Below are positions 34,522 through 43,026 of a DNA stretch of 64,000 nt, piece after piece. The notes beneath the pieces were generated by a model, which had not been told where the DNA came from, did no database searches, and worked only from the letters and a program-made list of their open reading frames with translations. Numbering within the stretch: position 1 is the stretch's first letter; each line of letters begins with the position of its first letter. The translations under genes were made by a program, and so were the position numbers. Where the stretch lies: NCBI RefSeq assembly GCF_000389965.1, contig NC_021191.1:8991501-9055500 (forward strand), written 5' to 3'. The stretch is from Actinoplanes sp. N902-109. Lineage in GTDB: Bacteria > Actinomycetota > Actinomycetes > Mycobacteriales > Micromonosporaceae.

Positions 34522-35328
34522 ATGGGAGTGGCAGATGACGCAGGCAACCGATCACAGTATGGGCCTGAGGCTTACGCACCAGATGGCACCCTGTGGTGGC
34601 GACTGACAGTGGCTCCTGGCAAGCGCAAACAAGCCTTCGGTGATGAGCAGAAGATCCCCGCGTTCCTCGCCGCCCACGTCGGCAAGGGCGGCGTGTTCAC
34701 GATGCGGATGCTGCGAGCCGCCCTAGGTGAAGGGGCGATGCCGAACGATAAGGAGCATCTCAACCGGCGGCTGCGTACGCTGCGGCGCCGGGACGGCTGG
34801 ACAATAGCTTCCCAGCGGGACGATGGCAGCCTCGAGCATGATGAATACCGGGTCGTGGAGATTGGCTGGCACCCAGGCACAGGCAGAGCACGCCCCATCA
34901 ACGACAGCCCGTCCGATAACACTCGCCGCTATGTTCACGAGCGTGATGGCCGACGATGTGTAATCTGCGGCATCGCCGCAGGAGAGGAATACGACGACGA
35001 CGGCAAGGTGGCCCGCCTCACACTTGGCCATCGAGTTCCCGGTAAGCGGCTCACACGCACCGCAACGATGGATGAGCTACAGACCGAATGCTCACGGTGC
35101 AACGAAAGTGTGCGTGACGAGCTTGTTGATCCGCCAACGCTGCCCCAGGTCCTGCCGTCCATACGCTTGCTCCCGGTAGCCATCAAGAGGGAGCTGTTCC
35201 ACCGGCTACGGGATAACCGCCGCGTCCGCACGCGAGCCGATGATGCTCACGAGAGCGCACGGCGACTCTCCAGCTCTGAACGGGAACAACTTATCCGCGA
35301 GTTGCAGGCGATGATCGGAGAACGATGA
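34522..35328 (+). CDS. HNH endonuclease domain protein
   Basis: A 268-residue protein. The N-terminal ~130 residues look like a winged-helix or RM-accessory domain (FLAAHVGKGGVFTMRMLRAAL, LNRRLRTLRRRDGWTIAS). The C-terminal half has a zinc-knuckle HNH nuclease: RRCVICG (Cys146, Cys149), LGHRVPGKRL (His170), CSRCNESVRDE (Cys190, Cys193, Asn194). It lies directly after the NaeI-like gene on the same strand, so it is probably part of the restriction locus. Its specific role (nickase, second nuclease) is unknown. No clear RBS precedes ATG 34522. Confidence 0.8.
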   Translation: MGVADDAGNRSQYGPEAYAPDGTLWWRLTVAPGKRKQAFGDEQKIPAFLAAHVGKGGVFTMRMLRAALGEGAMPNDKEHLNRRLRTLRRRDGWTIASQRDDGSLEHDEYRVVEIGWHPGTGRARPINDSPSDNTRRYVHERDGRRCVICGIAAGEEYDDDGKVARLTLGHRVPGKRLTRTATMDELQTECSRCNESVRDELVDPPTLPQVLPSIRLLPVAIKRELFHRLRDNRRVRTRADDAHESARRLSSSEREQLIRELQAMIGER

Positions 35329-35401
35329 TCACCTCGGCTTGACCGTGAGCCACGTGCACGGCTTGTCAGTAAGATCCCGCAATCGGCGCCCGTCCGAAGC
35401 G

Positions 35402-36004
35402 CTATTGGCCGACTTCGTCGACCTGGGCGAAGGGGGCGTTGTTCTGCCAAACCACGTGGATGATGAAGCTGTGGTTGGTTTCGTTGAAGTAGACGGCGAG
35501 GTTGTCGGGGGTGTTCTGGACGGTTGCTACTGAGTAGCCGTCCTTGGGCGTGGCGGTGACCAGTTTGATGGTGCCGTCGGTGGCCCTGATGACTGTTTGG
35601 CCTCCTTCCACGCGGAAGGAGCGGATGTAGGTCCGGGTGCCGTCGGCGTCTGTTGTTACGGTCCAGCCGTCCTCGGTTGTGGTGGCTGGGGGCTTGGTTG
35701 TTGCGGGCGGCTTGGTTTGGGGGGTTTTGGGGGGCGGCGACGTTGTCGTTCTGGTGCGGGTCGGGGTGTGCGACTTGCGGGGGGACGGGGTCGCTTCGGG
35801 GGATTTGGCGGGGGGTGCGGCCGTCGGCTGGGGGGAGGGGAGACCCGTGCCGGTGTCGCGGAGTTGGTCGACCGAGACCAGGGTGCCGTCGTCGGCGGTG
35901 GCTGTGCGCAGGACCGGGAGCATGGCCACCGAGGCCAGGGCGACGCTGGTCAGCGTGGCTGCGCACCAGCCGAGCAGCGGGAACCAGCTCCGGGGAGATC
36001 GCAC
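35402..36004 (-). CDS. Secreted or membrane-anchored PT-rich hypothetical protein
   Basis: A protein of 200 residues from GTG 36004. An N-terminal basic region and one hydrophobic helix (WFPLLGWCAATLTSVALASVA) act as signal or anchor. A proline/threonine/serine-rich linker follows (about 55-105), then an ~85-residue extracytoplasmic domain (WTVTTDADGTRTYIRSFRVE...VVWQNNAPFAQVDE). No family is recognised. It is divergent from the two-component system starting at 36041, so it may be its target or co-sensor, which is inference. Confidence 0.7.
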   Translation of the reverse strand: MRSPRSWFPLLGWCAATLTSVALASVAMLPVLRTATADDGTLVSVDQLRDTGTGLPSPQPTAAPPAKSPEATPSPRKSHTPTRTRTTTSPPPKTPQTKPPATTKPPATTTEDGWTVTTDADGTRTYIRSFRVEGGQTVIRATDGTIKLVTATPKDGYSVATVQNTPDNLAVYFNETNHSFIIHVVWQNNAPFAQVDEVGQ

Positions 36005-36040
36005 GCGGGCTATCTTCCCACCAAGCCTATGGTGGTGCCC

Positions 36041-36727
36041 ATGGCGTTGATCCTTCTGGTCGAGGACGATCGCAACATCACGGCGGCGATGACTCGGGCT
36101 CTCACCGATGCCGGGCATGTGGTGCGGCCGGTGGGGCAGGCTACCGCGGCGTTGAAGATTCTCACCGAGGAGCAGCCTGACCTGGTCATTCTTGACCTGG
36201 GGTTGCCGGACATCGACGGTACGGATGCGTTGCGGATGATGCGGTCGGTGTCCGCGGTGCCGGTGATCGTGGCTACCGCGCGGCGGTCCGAGGCTGACAT
36301 CATCGCGCTGCTCGGTGCGGGCGCCGACGATTATGTGACCAAGCCTTTTTCGAGCGGGCACATTCTGGCGCGCATCGCAGCCGTTCTGCGCCGTACGCGG
36401 GCCGCGGTTGAGACCGCACCCAGCGTGATCACGGTCGGGGCGCTGGAGATCAATCCCAGGCAGCGCCGGGTTTCGCTGAAGGGGCAGCCGTTGCAGCTGA
36501 CCCGGCGCGAGTTCGACGTGCTCACCTACCTGGCCGAACGGGTGGGGCAGGTGGTCAGCCGGCGGGAGCTGCTGACCGAGGTCTGGAACCAGTCCCGCAT
36601 CGGCGAGGAGCAGACGATCGACGTGCACATCTCCTGGCTGCGGCGCAAGCTCGGCGAGACGGCCGCGGCTCCCCGGTTCCTGCACACGGTACGGGGCGTG
36701 GGCGTGATGATGGTCGACCCGACGTGA
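36041..36727 (+). CDS. OmpR-family response regulator
   Basis: A 228-residue regulator. The receiver domain starts ALILLVEDDRNI (acidic pocket), with phospho-acceptor LVILDLGLPDIDG and the conserved Lys in DYVTKPF. The C-terminal winged helix is TRREFDVLTYLAERVGQVVSRRELLTEVW with SWLRRKLGE. An in-frame ATG at 36029 is an alternative start. It overlaps the kinase start by 4 bp (GTGA). The LPMO/DUF305 genes lie directly downstream of the kinase on the same strand and are candidate targets. Confidence 0.93.
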   Translation: MALILLVEDDRNITAAMTRALTDAGHVVRPVGQATAALKILTEEQPDLVILDLGLPDIDGTDALRMMRSVSAVPVIVATARRSEADIIALLGAGADDYVTKPFSSGHILARIAAVLRRTRAAVETAPSVITVGALEINPRQRRVSLKGQPLQLTRREFDVLTYLAERVGQVVSRRELLTEVWNQSRIGEEQTIDVHISWLRRKLGETAAAPRFLHTVRGVGVMMVDPT

Positions 36728-38052
36728 GATGGGAGCTGAACAGGCTGGCGCTGGCGATCACCTCCATGGTGGCGCTCGCCTTCCTGGTGCCGCTGATCTA
36801 CGCCACCGGCAAGATCGCCCATGACCGGGCCATCAGCGACGCCCGCCAGCAGGCCGCGGCGATGGTGGCGGCGCTGGCCGTGGATGCCGACCCGCAGCTG
36901 CTGACCAGCGCCGTGGCCAGCACGGTGGCTGGTTCTGCGGGCCGGCTCGCCGTACACATGCCGGGCACTGATCTTGTCGGCACCACACACGTCAGTGACA
37001 CGCAGGTCGCGCAGGCCGACCAGTTCCGGCGGGCGGTCACCGCGGAGGTGCCGGGTGGGCTCGCCTATCTGCAGCCCAGCGTGCTGAGCGACGGACGGTC
37101 CGTGGTGATCGAGGTGTTCGTCCCGGATGAGGAGATGCGCCGCGGCGTCTGGCCGGCGTGGCTCGCGCTGAGTGCGCTGGCTGTCGTCCTGGTCGCCGGG
37201 TCGGTGCTGTTCGCCGATCGGCTCGGCAGCCGGCTCGTGCGCGCCACCCGGGACCTGGCCGGTTCCAGCCGTCGTCTCGGCGCCGGCGATCTTTCCGTAC
37301 GGATCGAGCCGTCGGGCCCGCGCGACCTGCGGGACGCCGCCCAGGCGTTCAACTCGATGGCCGCCGACCTGCGCCGCCTGCTCGACGCGGAGCGGGAGCT
37401 GGCCGCGGACCTCTCGCACCGGCTGCGTACCCCGCTGACCGCGCTGCGGCTCGACGCCGAGACCATGCCGGCCGGGCCGATCGGGGACCGGATGCGCCAG
37501 GCCTGCGACATGCTCGACGAGGAGCTGGAGGCGATCATCGCGGGTGCCCGGCTGAGCGTGGAGGCGCGCGGCAAGCAGGAATCCGACCTGGTGGAGGTGC
37601 TCGCCGACCGGCTGGCGTTCTGGTCGGCGCTCGCCGAGGACCAGCAGCGGCCGTGGGAGGTCGTGGGCGGGCAGACCCCGGTGCCGCTGCCCCTGCCGCG
37701 CAGCGAGCTGATCCTGGCCGTCGATTCGTTGCTGGGCAACGTGTTCGCGCACACCCCGGAGGGCGTGGCGTTCCGGGTCACCGTGTCGCCGGCCGGGCTG
37801 CTGGTGGACGACGCCGGCCCGGGCATCGCCGACCCGGCCGCCGCGGTGCAGCGCGGGGTCAGCGGGGCCGGGTCGACCGGGCTCGGGCTGGACATCGTGC
37901 GGCGGGTCGCCGAGGCAGCGGGCGGGCGCCTGGAGATCTCCCGGGGGCCGTTGGGCGGGGCTCGGATCGGGTTGCTGCTCCCCGTACCGGAAATGGTGCC
38001 GACCCAGGAGCTCCCCGCCCGCACCGGTGGGCGACGGCGGCGCTCTTCATAA
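36724..38052 (+). CDS. Sensor histidine kinase
   Basis: A 442-residue membrane kinase from GTG 36724. TM1 is at about 10-30, then a ~110-residue extracytoplasmic sensor, and TM2 at about 142-164. A HAMP domain follows, with H-box ADLSHRLRTPLTALRLD, then an ATPase domain with SLLGNVFAHTP (N box) and STGLGLDIVRRVAE (G2). It pairs with the overlapping OmpR regulator. The Asn in the N box is present and the family length is normal. The signal is unknown; the extracytoplasmic domain has no obvious metal or sugar motif. Confidence 0.93.
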   Translation: MRWELNRLALAITSMVALAFLVPLIYATGKIAHDRAISDARQQAAAMVAALAVDADPQLLTSAVASTVAGSAGRLAVHMPGTDLVGTTHVSDTQVAQADQFRRAVTAEVPGGLAYLQPSVLSDGRSVVIEVFVPDEEMRRGVWPAWLALSALAVVLVAGSVLFADRLGSRLVRATRDLAGSSRRLGAGDLSVRIEPSGPRDLRDAAQAFNSMAADLRRLLDAERELAADLSHRLRTPLTALRLDAETMPAGPIGDRMRQACDMLDEELEAIIAGARLSVEARGKQESDLVEVLADRLAFWSALAEDQQRPWEVVGGQTPVPLPLPRSELILAVDSLLGNVFAHTPEGVAFRVTVSPAGLLVDDAGPGIADPAAAVQRGVSGAGSTGLGLDIVRRVAEAAGGRLEISRGPLGGARIGLLLPVPEMVPTQELPARTGGRRRRSS

Positions 38053-38060
38053 GTCTTTCC

Positions 38061-38077
38061 GGAGCCGTTAAGGCTCC
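38061..38077 (+). terminator. Short hairpin between the kinase and the LPMO gene
   Basis: GGAGCC-GTTAA-GGCTCC, a perfect 6-bp stem, followed by CTT. It lies 9 bp past the kinase stop and 59 bp before the LPMO start. It could be a weak terminator for the two-component operon or an operator/attenuator for the LPMO transcript. Confidence 0.4.
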
Positions 38078-38135
38078 CTTATGGAAGCCGTCGATACGGT
38101 CCTGCGCATCATCACCGTTGCCGGGAGGACCACAC

Positions 38136-38912
38136 ATGCGCAGGGCCATCGCTTATCCGCTCGCAGCGTTGGGAGCGATCGGCTCGACCCTGGTGGTGGC
38201 CTCGCCGGCATTGGCCCACGGCTATGTCTCCGCACCGGCCAGCCGGCAGGCGCTCTGCGCTTCCGGCGCGGTTGCGAACTGCGGGCAGATCCAGTTCGAG
38301 CCGCAGAGCGTCGAAGGTCCCAAGGGCTTGACGTCGTGCAACGGCGGGCTGTCGCAGTTCTCGGTGCTGGCCGACGAAAGCCGCGCCTGGCCGGCCAAGA
38401 CGGTTGGCACCAAGGTGACTTTCACATGGGTGATGACGGCTCGCCACCGCACGAGCGACTGGGAGTATTTCATCGGGGGCAAGAAAGTCGCCACCGTTGA
38501 CGGGGGCAACCAGCAGCCGGACGCGGTGGTGACCCACACCATCGATCTGAGCGCCTTCCCCGGGCGGCACACGGTGCTCGCGGTCTGGAACATCGGGGAC
38601 ACGGCGAACGCCTTCTACAGCTGCATCGACCTGAATGTGGGCGGTGGCGCGGGCACGCCGAAGACGCCCGAACCGAAGCCGACGACAAAGGCACCTGCCC
38701 CGACAGCACCCACGACTGAAGCGCCGATTGCCACGACCAAGCCCGCCACAACGGCACCTGCGAAGGGCGGCGAGTGGGCGCCGGGCGTTGCCTACCGGAC
38801 CGGCGACAAGGTGACGTACGAAGGCAAGGCGTACCAATGCCGGCAGTCGCACTCGTCGCTGCGCAGCTGGGAGCCTTCGATCTACACGCTCGCGCTGTGG
38901 CTGCCGCTGTGA
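38136..38912 (+). CDS. Lytic polysaccharide monooxygenase (AA10) with C-terminal CBM5/12
   Basis: A 258-residue secreted copper enzyme. The signal peptide ends ...PALA, so mature residue 1 is His28 (HGYVSAPASR), the first half of the histidine brace. The second brace histidine is in TARHRTSDWEYF (His104). The catalytic domain runs to about 182, followed by a PT-rich linker and a C-terminal chitin-binding module (WAPGVAYRTGDKVTYEGKAYQCRQSH...WEP). It should cleave crystalline chitin or cellulose oxidatively. The RBS GGGAGG precedes ATG 38136. The 3' end overlaps a DUF305 gene by 4 bp. Confidence 0.94.
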   Translation: MRRAIAYPLAALGAIGSTLVVASPALAHGYVSAPASRQALCASGAVANCGQIQFEPQSVEGPKGLTSCNGGLSQFSVLADESRAWPAKTVGTKVTFTWVMTARHRTSDWEYFIGGKKVATVDGGNQQPDAVVTHTIDLSAFPGRHTVLAVWNIGDTANAFYSCIDLNVGGGAGTPKTPEPKPTTKAPAPTAPTTEAPIATTKPATTAPAKGGEWAPGVAYRTGDKVTYEGKAYQCRQSHSSLRSWEPSIYTLALWLPL

Positions 38913-39481
38913 AGCGGGTCGGCATTGTCCTGACGGCCGTCCTGACGCTCAGTGCGTGTGGAACAGCGCCCCCAGCAACGAATGTCTCCACCGTCGCGGC
39001 GGTGCAGGCAGGCGCCAAGCACAACGACACCGACGTCATGTACCTGCAGATGATGGTTGCCCATCACGAGCAGGGCCTGGAAATGGTCCGCATGGCCGAG
39101 GCCAAGGCCGGCCGGGAGGACATCTCCACGCTCGTCGAAGCCATCGACGCCACCCAGTCCGACGAAGTCACCCTGATGAAGAAGTGGCTCACCGACTGGG
39201 CACAGCCCACCACGGTCGATCACGCTCCCAGCGCCCACGCCGACCACGGCGGCCTCCCGGCCACCGGCCCCGACGAGATCGCCGCCCTGAAGCAGGCCAC
39301 CGGCACCACCTTCGACACGGCTTTTCTGAACCTTTTCGTCGCCCACCAGCACAACGCCGTCGAGATGGCCGCCCTCGAGACCACCGACGGCGCCAACCCC
39401 GAGACCAAGGCGTTCGCCGACCGCGTCCGGGAAAGCCGGACCGACCAGATTCAACAGCTGCTGACCATGCTCAACACCTGA
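38909..39481 (+). CDS. DUF305 lipoprotein (candidate copper-handling partner)
   Basis: A 190-residue lipoprotein from GTG 38909 with lipobox LSAC near residue 17. Two DUF305 repeats are visible, YLQMMVAHHEQGLEMVRMAE and NLFVAHQHNAVEMA, His/Met-rich segments of the kind known to bind metal in CopM-type proteins. A His-rich connector (DHAPSAHADHGG) lies between them. The start overlaps the LPMO stop (GTGA), so the two are co-translated. Copper delivery to the LPMO is an inference. A terminator follows. Confidence 0.9.
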   Translation: MKRVGIVLTAVLTLSACGTAPPATNVSTVAAVQAGAKHNDTDVMYLQMMVAHHEQGLEMVRMAEAKAGREDISTLVEAIDATQSDEVTLMKKWLTDWAQPTTVDHAPSAHADHGGLPATGPDEIAALKQATGTTFDTAFLNLFVAHQHNAVEMAALETTDGANPETKAFADRVRESRTDQIQQLLTMLNT

Positions 39482-39586
39482 GAACGCGCCCGACCCGGTA
39501 TCCCCGGCTGGTCGCACCCCCAGCCGCCGAGTCGGCGAGACGGGCCCGGAGGTCTCCCCCTTCCAAGACCCGAGGGCCCGCAGAAC

Positions 39587-39624
39587 CTCCGGCCGGTCCG
39601 CCCCCTTCAGCGGGCCGGCCGGAG
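39587..39624 (+). terminator. Terminator after the LPMO-DUF305 operon
   Basis: CTCCGGCCGGTCCGC (39587-39601) pairs with GCGGGCCGGCCGGAG (39610-39624), 15 bp with one G-T pair and an 8-base loop. It lies about 100 bp past the DUF305 stop. No T-run follows. Confidence 0.7.
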
Positions 39625-39766
39625 CCTGTCGGTCGAGCGTTCTGCAACCGGGTGCGTTGCGGTCCCGTTGCGCTGGGTGGTTGGGGCGAAGCAGGAGTTG
39701 GCGGGTGCCCGATAGGGCCTGTGGCGCCGAGGGTCGGCGTCATCCGGTCCTGGAGGTGCCGCCGCC

Positions 39767-40978
39767 TTGGCTCCGATATTCGCCCCGCTGCGAGAGCGCA
39801 ACTACCGGCTCTGGGCGGCTGCCGACGTGGTGTCGGTGGCCGGCACGTGGATGCAGGTGCTCGGGCTGAACTGGGTGGTTCTGTCGGCTACCGGTTCGGC
39901 GGCGACCATGGGTCTCGTTGTGATGATGCAGGCGTTGCCGGTGTTGCTGCTGGGGAGTTGGGGCGGGGCCCTGGCCGACCGGCTGCCGGCGCGGCCGATG
40001 CTGATCGGGTTCCAGGTCGTGCGGGCGCTGCTGGCGGTGGCGCTGGTGTTCGACGGCGGGCGGCTGTGGCCGATCTATGCCGTGGCGTTGGTGTCCGGGC
40101 TGATCAGCTCGGTGGAGGGGCCGGTGCTCGGGCGGTTCGGTTCGGCGCTGGTGCCGCCGTCGGCGCTCGGGTCGGCGCTGGCGCTCGGGTCGGTGCTGAG
40201 CTCGGCCGGGCGGATCGTGGGGATGTCGGTCGGCGGGATCCTGGTCGGGGTGACCGGGGCGTCGTCGCTGTTCGCGATCAATGCCGCTTCGTACGTCGCG
40301 GTGATCGGCGCGCTGGCGGTCATGCGGCCCGGCACCATGCGGACGCTGGCCACCGCGGCCCCCGGGTCGACCGGCGTCGTGGCCGGGCTGCGGTATCTGG
40401 CCGGGAAGCCGGTGGTGCTGATCGTGCTGGCGCTGTCCTTCGTCCTGGGCTCGCTCGGGCGCAACTACCAGGTGACCATGGCCGCGATGGTGGCCGGTCC
40501 GCTGCATGCGGGTTCCGCTTCGTACGGCATGCTGTCGACCGTTTTCGCCGTCGGTGCGGTGCTCGGCGGGGTGGTGCTGGCCGGCAGTGGGCGGTCGACG
40601 CTGCGCGTGCTGCTGGCGTCCGGCTTCATGATCAGTGTGCTGCAGCTGGCCTCCGGGCTCGCCCCGAACGTGCTGGGCTTCGCGGCCATGATCCTGCCGA
40701 TCGCGGCGGGTGCGGTGGTCTTCGACACGGTTGTGTCGACCCGGGTGCAGATGGACACCTGCGAGACGATGCGCGGGCGGATGCTGGCGATGCTCGGGGT
40801 GGTGTCGTCGCTGTCCGGCATCGTGGGTGCGCCCGTGGTGGGCTGGCTGTGCGACGTCGCCGGTGCCCGCGGGGCGTTGACGCTGGCCGGGGTGATCACC
40901 TCGGTGACCGCCGTGGCCGGTGCGGTGGCCCTGGTCCGGGTCCGCAGCCAGGCGATGGGGAACCTCGCACCAGCCTGA
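39767..40978 (+). CDS. MFS transporter, EntS/MFS_3-like
   Basis: A 403-residue, 12-helix transporter starting at TTG 39767, supported by GGAGGTG upstream. It opens with FAPLRERNYRLWAAADVVSVAGTWMQVLGLNWVVL, the typical start of the enterobactin-exporter-like MFS_3 group, and motif A is GALADRLPARP. The substrate is unknown; relatives export siderophores or drugs. It ends 3 bases before the convergent lipoprotein gene. Confidence 0.9.
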   Translation: MAPIFAPLRERNYRLWAAADVVSVAGTWMQVLGLNWVVLSATGSAATMGLVVMMQALPVLLLGSWGGALADRLPARPMLIGFQVVRALLAVALVFDGGRLWPIYAVALVSGLISSVEGPVLGRFGSALVPPSALGSALALGSVLSSAGRIVGMSVGGILVGVTGASSLFAINAASYVAVIGALAVMRPGTMRTLATAAPGSTGVVAGLRYLAGKPVVLIVLALSFVLGSLGRNYQVTMAAMVAGPLHAGSASYGMLSTVFAVGAVLGGVVLAGSGRSTLRVLLASGFMISVLQLASGLAPNVLGFAAMILPIAAGAVVFDTVVSTRVQMDTCETMRGRMLAMLGVVSSLSGIVGAPVVGWLCDVAGARGALTLAGVITSVTAVAGAVALVRVRSQAMGNLAPA

Positions 40979-40981
40979 CCG

Positions 40982-41647
40982 TCAGGGCAGCCACACCACG
41001 ATCCCGGTGAGCTTGTTGAGGACGGCGGCGACGCCCGCCCGCACCGCGTCCGAGCAGCGCGCAGCCGTGAACGACGCCGGATCGTAGGTCGACGCCGAGC
41101 CGAGCCCCTCGCCGCGGAACGACGCCCCCGCCCAGTCCACCGCGGTGACGTTCCCGGTGGGTTCGGCCAGTTCCGCGCCGACCACGAGGAACAGCTGGTC
41201 CAGGTGGTTCGCGGTGACCACGGCCAGCGGGTCGACCAGGCCGTTGCCGGCGCTGATGATCAGGTCCGGGTGCAGGCCGATGGCGTCGACGATGCTCTGC
41301 ACCGGGTCGTGGGCGGTGACCGTGCGCAGGTCGGCATCCTCCGCCCGGGCCCAGTCGTGCACGGCGGTGACCAGCGCCTTGGTGGGGGCGTCGGAGCCGG
41401 CGGTGAGCAGGACGACCCGGTAGCCCTTCGGCGGGTGCACCGCGGACCACGAGCCGGGGCTGGGCTTGACGGTGCCTTCCGGGGCGGGCGGGGACGCCGG
41501 GTCGAGGAAGCCCGCGCCGAGCAGGCCGACGGGCGCGGGGGCGGGGCGCGGCTGGGACCAGTCGGTGCCGGAGCCGCATCCGGCGAGCAGGGCGGCGACC
41601 GCGGCGAGCACGGCCAGGGCCCGGGGCAGCGGGTGCGTCGAGTTCAT
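40982..41647 (-). CDS. Putative lipoprotein, BMP-like substrate-binding fold
   Basis: A 221-residue exported lipoprotein with lipobox LLAGCGSG (Cys at about 24). The mature part has alternating strands and helices, including YRVVLLTAGSDAPTKALVTAVHDWAR and PDLIISAGNGLVDPLAVVTANH, resembling truncated BMP-type/periplasmic-binding proteins. No transporter genes are adjacent. The function is unknown, and the family call is tentative. Confidence 0.65.
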   Translation of the reverse strand: MNSTHPLPRALAVLAAVAALLAGCGSGTDWSQPRPAPAPVGLLGAGFLDPASPPAPEGTVKPSPGSWSAVHPPKGYRVVLLTAGSDAPTKALVTAVHDWARAEDADLRTVTAHDPVQSIVDAIGLHPDLIISAGNGLVDPLAVVTANHLDQLFLVVGAELAEPTGNVTAVDWAGASFRGEGLGSASTYDPASFTAARCSDAVRAGVAAVLNKLTGIVVWLP

Positions 41648-41779
41648 GGTGCTGACCTTCGTACCTCACCTGCGGGTTTCCTGGTGTGGATCTTGGCAGC
41701 TTGTCGTCGTCGGTTCGCCGGGTGGCCGGGTGTTGTTCACCCACGACATGCACCGTGCACTGGCACCTGAAGGAGTTCC

Positions 41780-42925
41780 ATGCCAAAGCACGTCCGCTGG
41801 TTGATCGCCCTCGCCGTCGCGGGGGCCGCACTTTTTTCGGCAAGTCCGGCTCTTGCCCACGGCTTCACCTCCACCGCGTACGTCACCGTGACCCGCGGCG
41901 AGGAGGGGCACGTCCGCACCGCACTCGACCTCGAATACGACCTGCTCGTCGTTTCGGTGGCCGACGCCCAGCAGGACGACCCGCTGTTCCGGCAAGGCAC
42001 CGCCGCTTTCGACGCGGGTGATGCGACGGCGCAGGCTGCCGCGCTGGACCGGCACAAAGCGTCGGTGACGCGATACGTGACCGGTCATTTCGGCGTCCAG
42101 AACTGCACGGCGACGCAGGACGGCAACGCCATCATGGGAACGCGCGAGGGGGTGCCGTACACCTCGCTGGTCCTTGACTGGAACTGCCCGGCGGCGAGCA
42201 ACGGTCACACGATCCGCAGCAGCTTGTTCCCCGATGCGGAGGGCTACGTCAAAGGCACCAAGACCATCGTCACGTACGCCCTCGACGGCCATTCCGGCAG
42301 CGCCGCGCTGGACTCGCAACAGCCGGCGTTCTCCACCGCCCAGCGCTGGTACGAACGGTTCTGGGAGTTCTTCCGGCTGGGCGCCGAACATCTGCTGACC
42401 GGCATCGACCACATCCTGTTCCTGATCGCGCTGATCGTCGGCTCGCGCCGGCTCAAGGACATCGTGCTCGCGGCCACCAGTTTCACGCTCGCCCATTCGG
42501 TGACGTTCATGCTGGCCGCGCTGGGCCTGGTCGCCGTGCCGGCCGGGGTGGTGGAGCCGATCATCGCGCTGTCGATCGCCATCGTGGCGGCCTGGAGCCT
42601 GTGGCGGCTGCGGCGCGGCGGCGACTCGTTCGACCCGTCCGGCTGGGGGCGGCTGGCCGTCGTGTTCTGCTTCGGGCTGGTGCACGGCCTGGGGTTCGCC
42701 GGCGCGCTCGGCATCGACGAGGCGTTCTCGTGGACCCTGCTGTGGTCGCTGCTGGTGTTCAACGTGGGCATCGAAGTCGTTCAGCTCAGCCTCATCGCGC
42801 TGACGTTCCCGCTGCTCATCGTCCTGCGCCGGCGCTCACCCCGGGCCGGGCGGTGGGTCACCGCGGCCATCTCGGCGGGAGTGACTGTTATGGGGCTTAT
42901 CTGGTTCGTGCAGCGCCTGATCTGA
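41780..42925 (+). CDS. HupE/UreJ family membrane protein with exported N-terminal domain
   Basis: A 381-residue protein. The signal peptide ends PALA, with His first in the mature chain (HGFTSTAY). A ~160-residue extracytoplasmic domain follows, then a six-helix HupE/UreJ-type domain with histidine motifs: LGAEHLLTGIDHILFL, FTLAHSVTF and GLVHGLGFAGAL. Family members are proposed metal (nickel, cobalt or copper) transporters. The RBS AAGGAG precedes the ATG. It is followed by a Pho-box-like repeat and the phosphatase gene. Confidence 0.88.
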   Translation: MPKHVRWLIALAVAGAALFSASPALAHGFTSTAYVTVTRGEEGHVRTALDLEYDLLVVSVADAQQDDPLFRQGTAAFDAGDATAQAAALDRHKASVTRYVTGHFGVQNCTATQDGNAIMGTREGVPYTSLVLDWNCPAASNGHTIRSSLFPDAEGYVKGTKTIVTYALDGHSGSAALDSQQPAFSTAQRWYERFWEFFRLGAEHLLTGIDHILFLIALIVGSRRLKDIVLAATSFTLAHSVTFMLAALGLVAVPAGVVEPIIALSIAIVAAWSLWRLRRGGDSFDPSGWGRLAVVFCFGLVHGLGFAGALGIDEAFSWTLLWSLLVFNVGIEVVQLSLIALTFPLLIVLRRRSPRAGRWVTAAISAGVTVMGLIWFVQRLI

Positions 42926-42954
42926 AGAGAGCCTCCACCTGCTTTCTCGGCCTT

Positions 42955-42976
42955 GTTCACGGCCGGTTCATCCGGC
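42955..42976 (+). promoter_or_regulatory. PhoP-box-like direct repeat before the phosphatase gene
   Basis: GTTCACG (42955-42961) and GTTCATC (42966-42972) are 11 bp apart, the unit and spacing of the actinobacterial PHO box (GTTCACC-N4 repeats). It lies about 55-70 bp before the phosphatase TTG start. Regulation of a phosphatase by phosphate starvation would be natural. The site is inferred from the pattern only. Confidence 0.55.
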
Positions 42977-43026
42977 GATACGAGCTTGATCTTGCTTTTC
43001 AGCACCTCTCTTTAGGGACGGAATCC

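Noticed and set aside
40896..41843. 315-codon minus-strand ORF over the lipoprotein gene
   Set aside because: Arg/Pro-rich shadow in another frame of the lipoprotein gene at 40982-41647.
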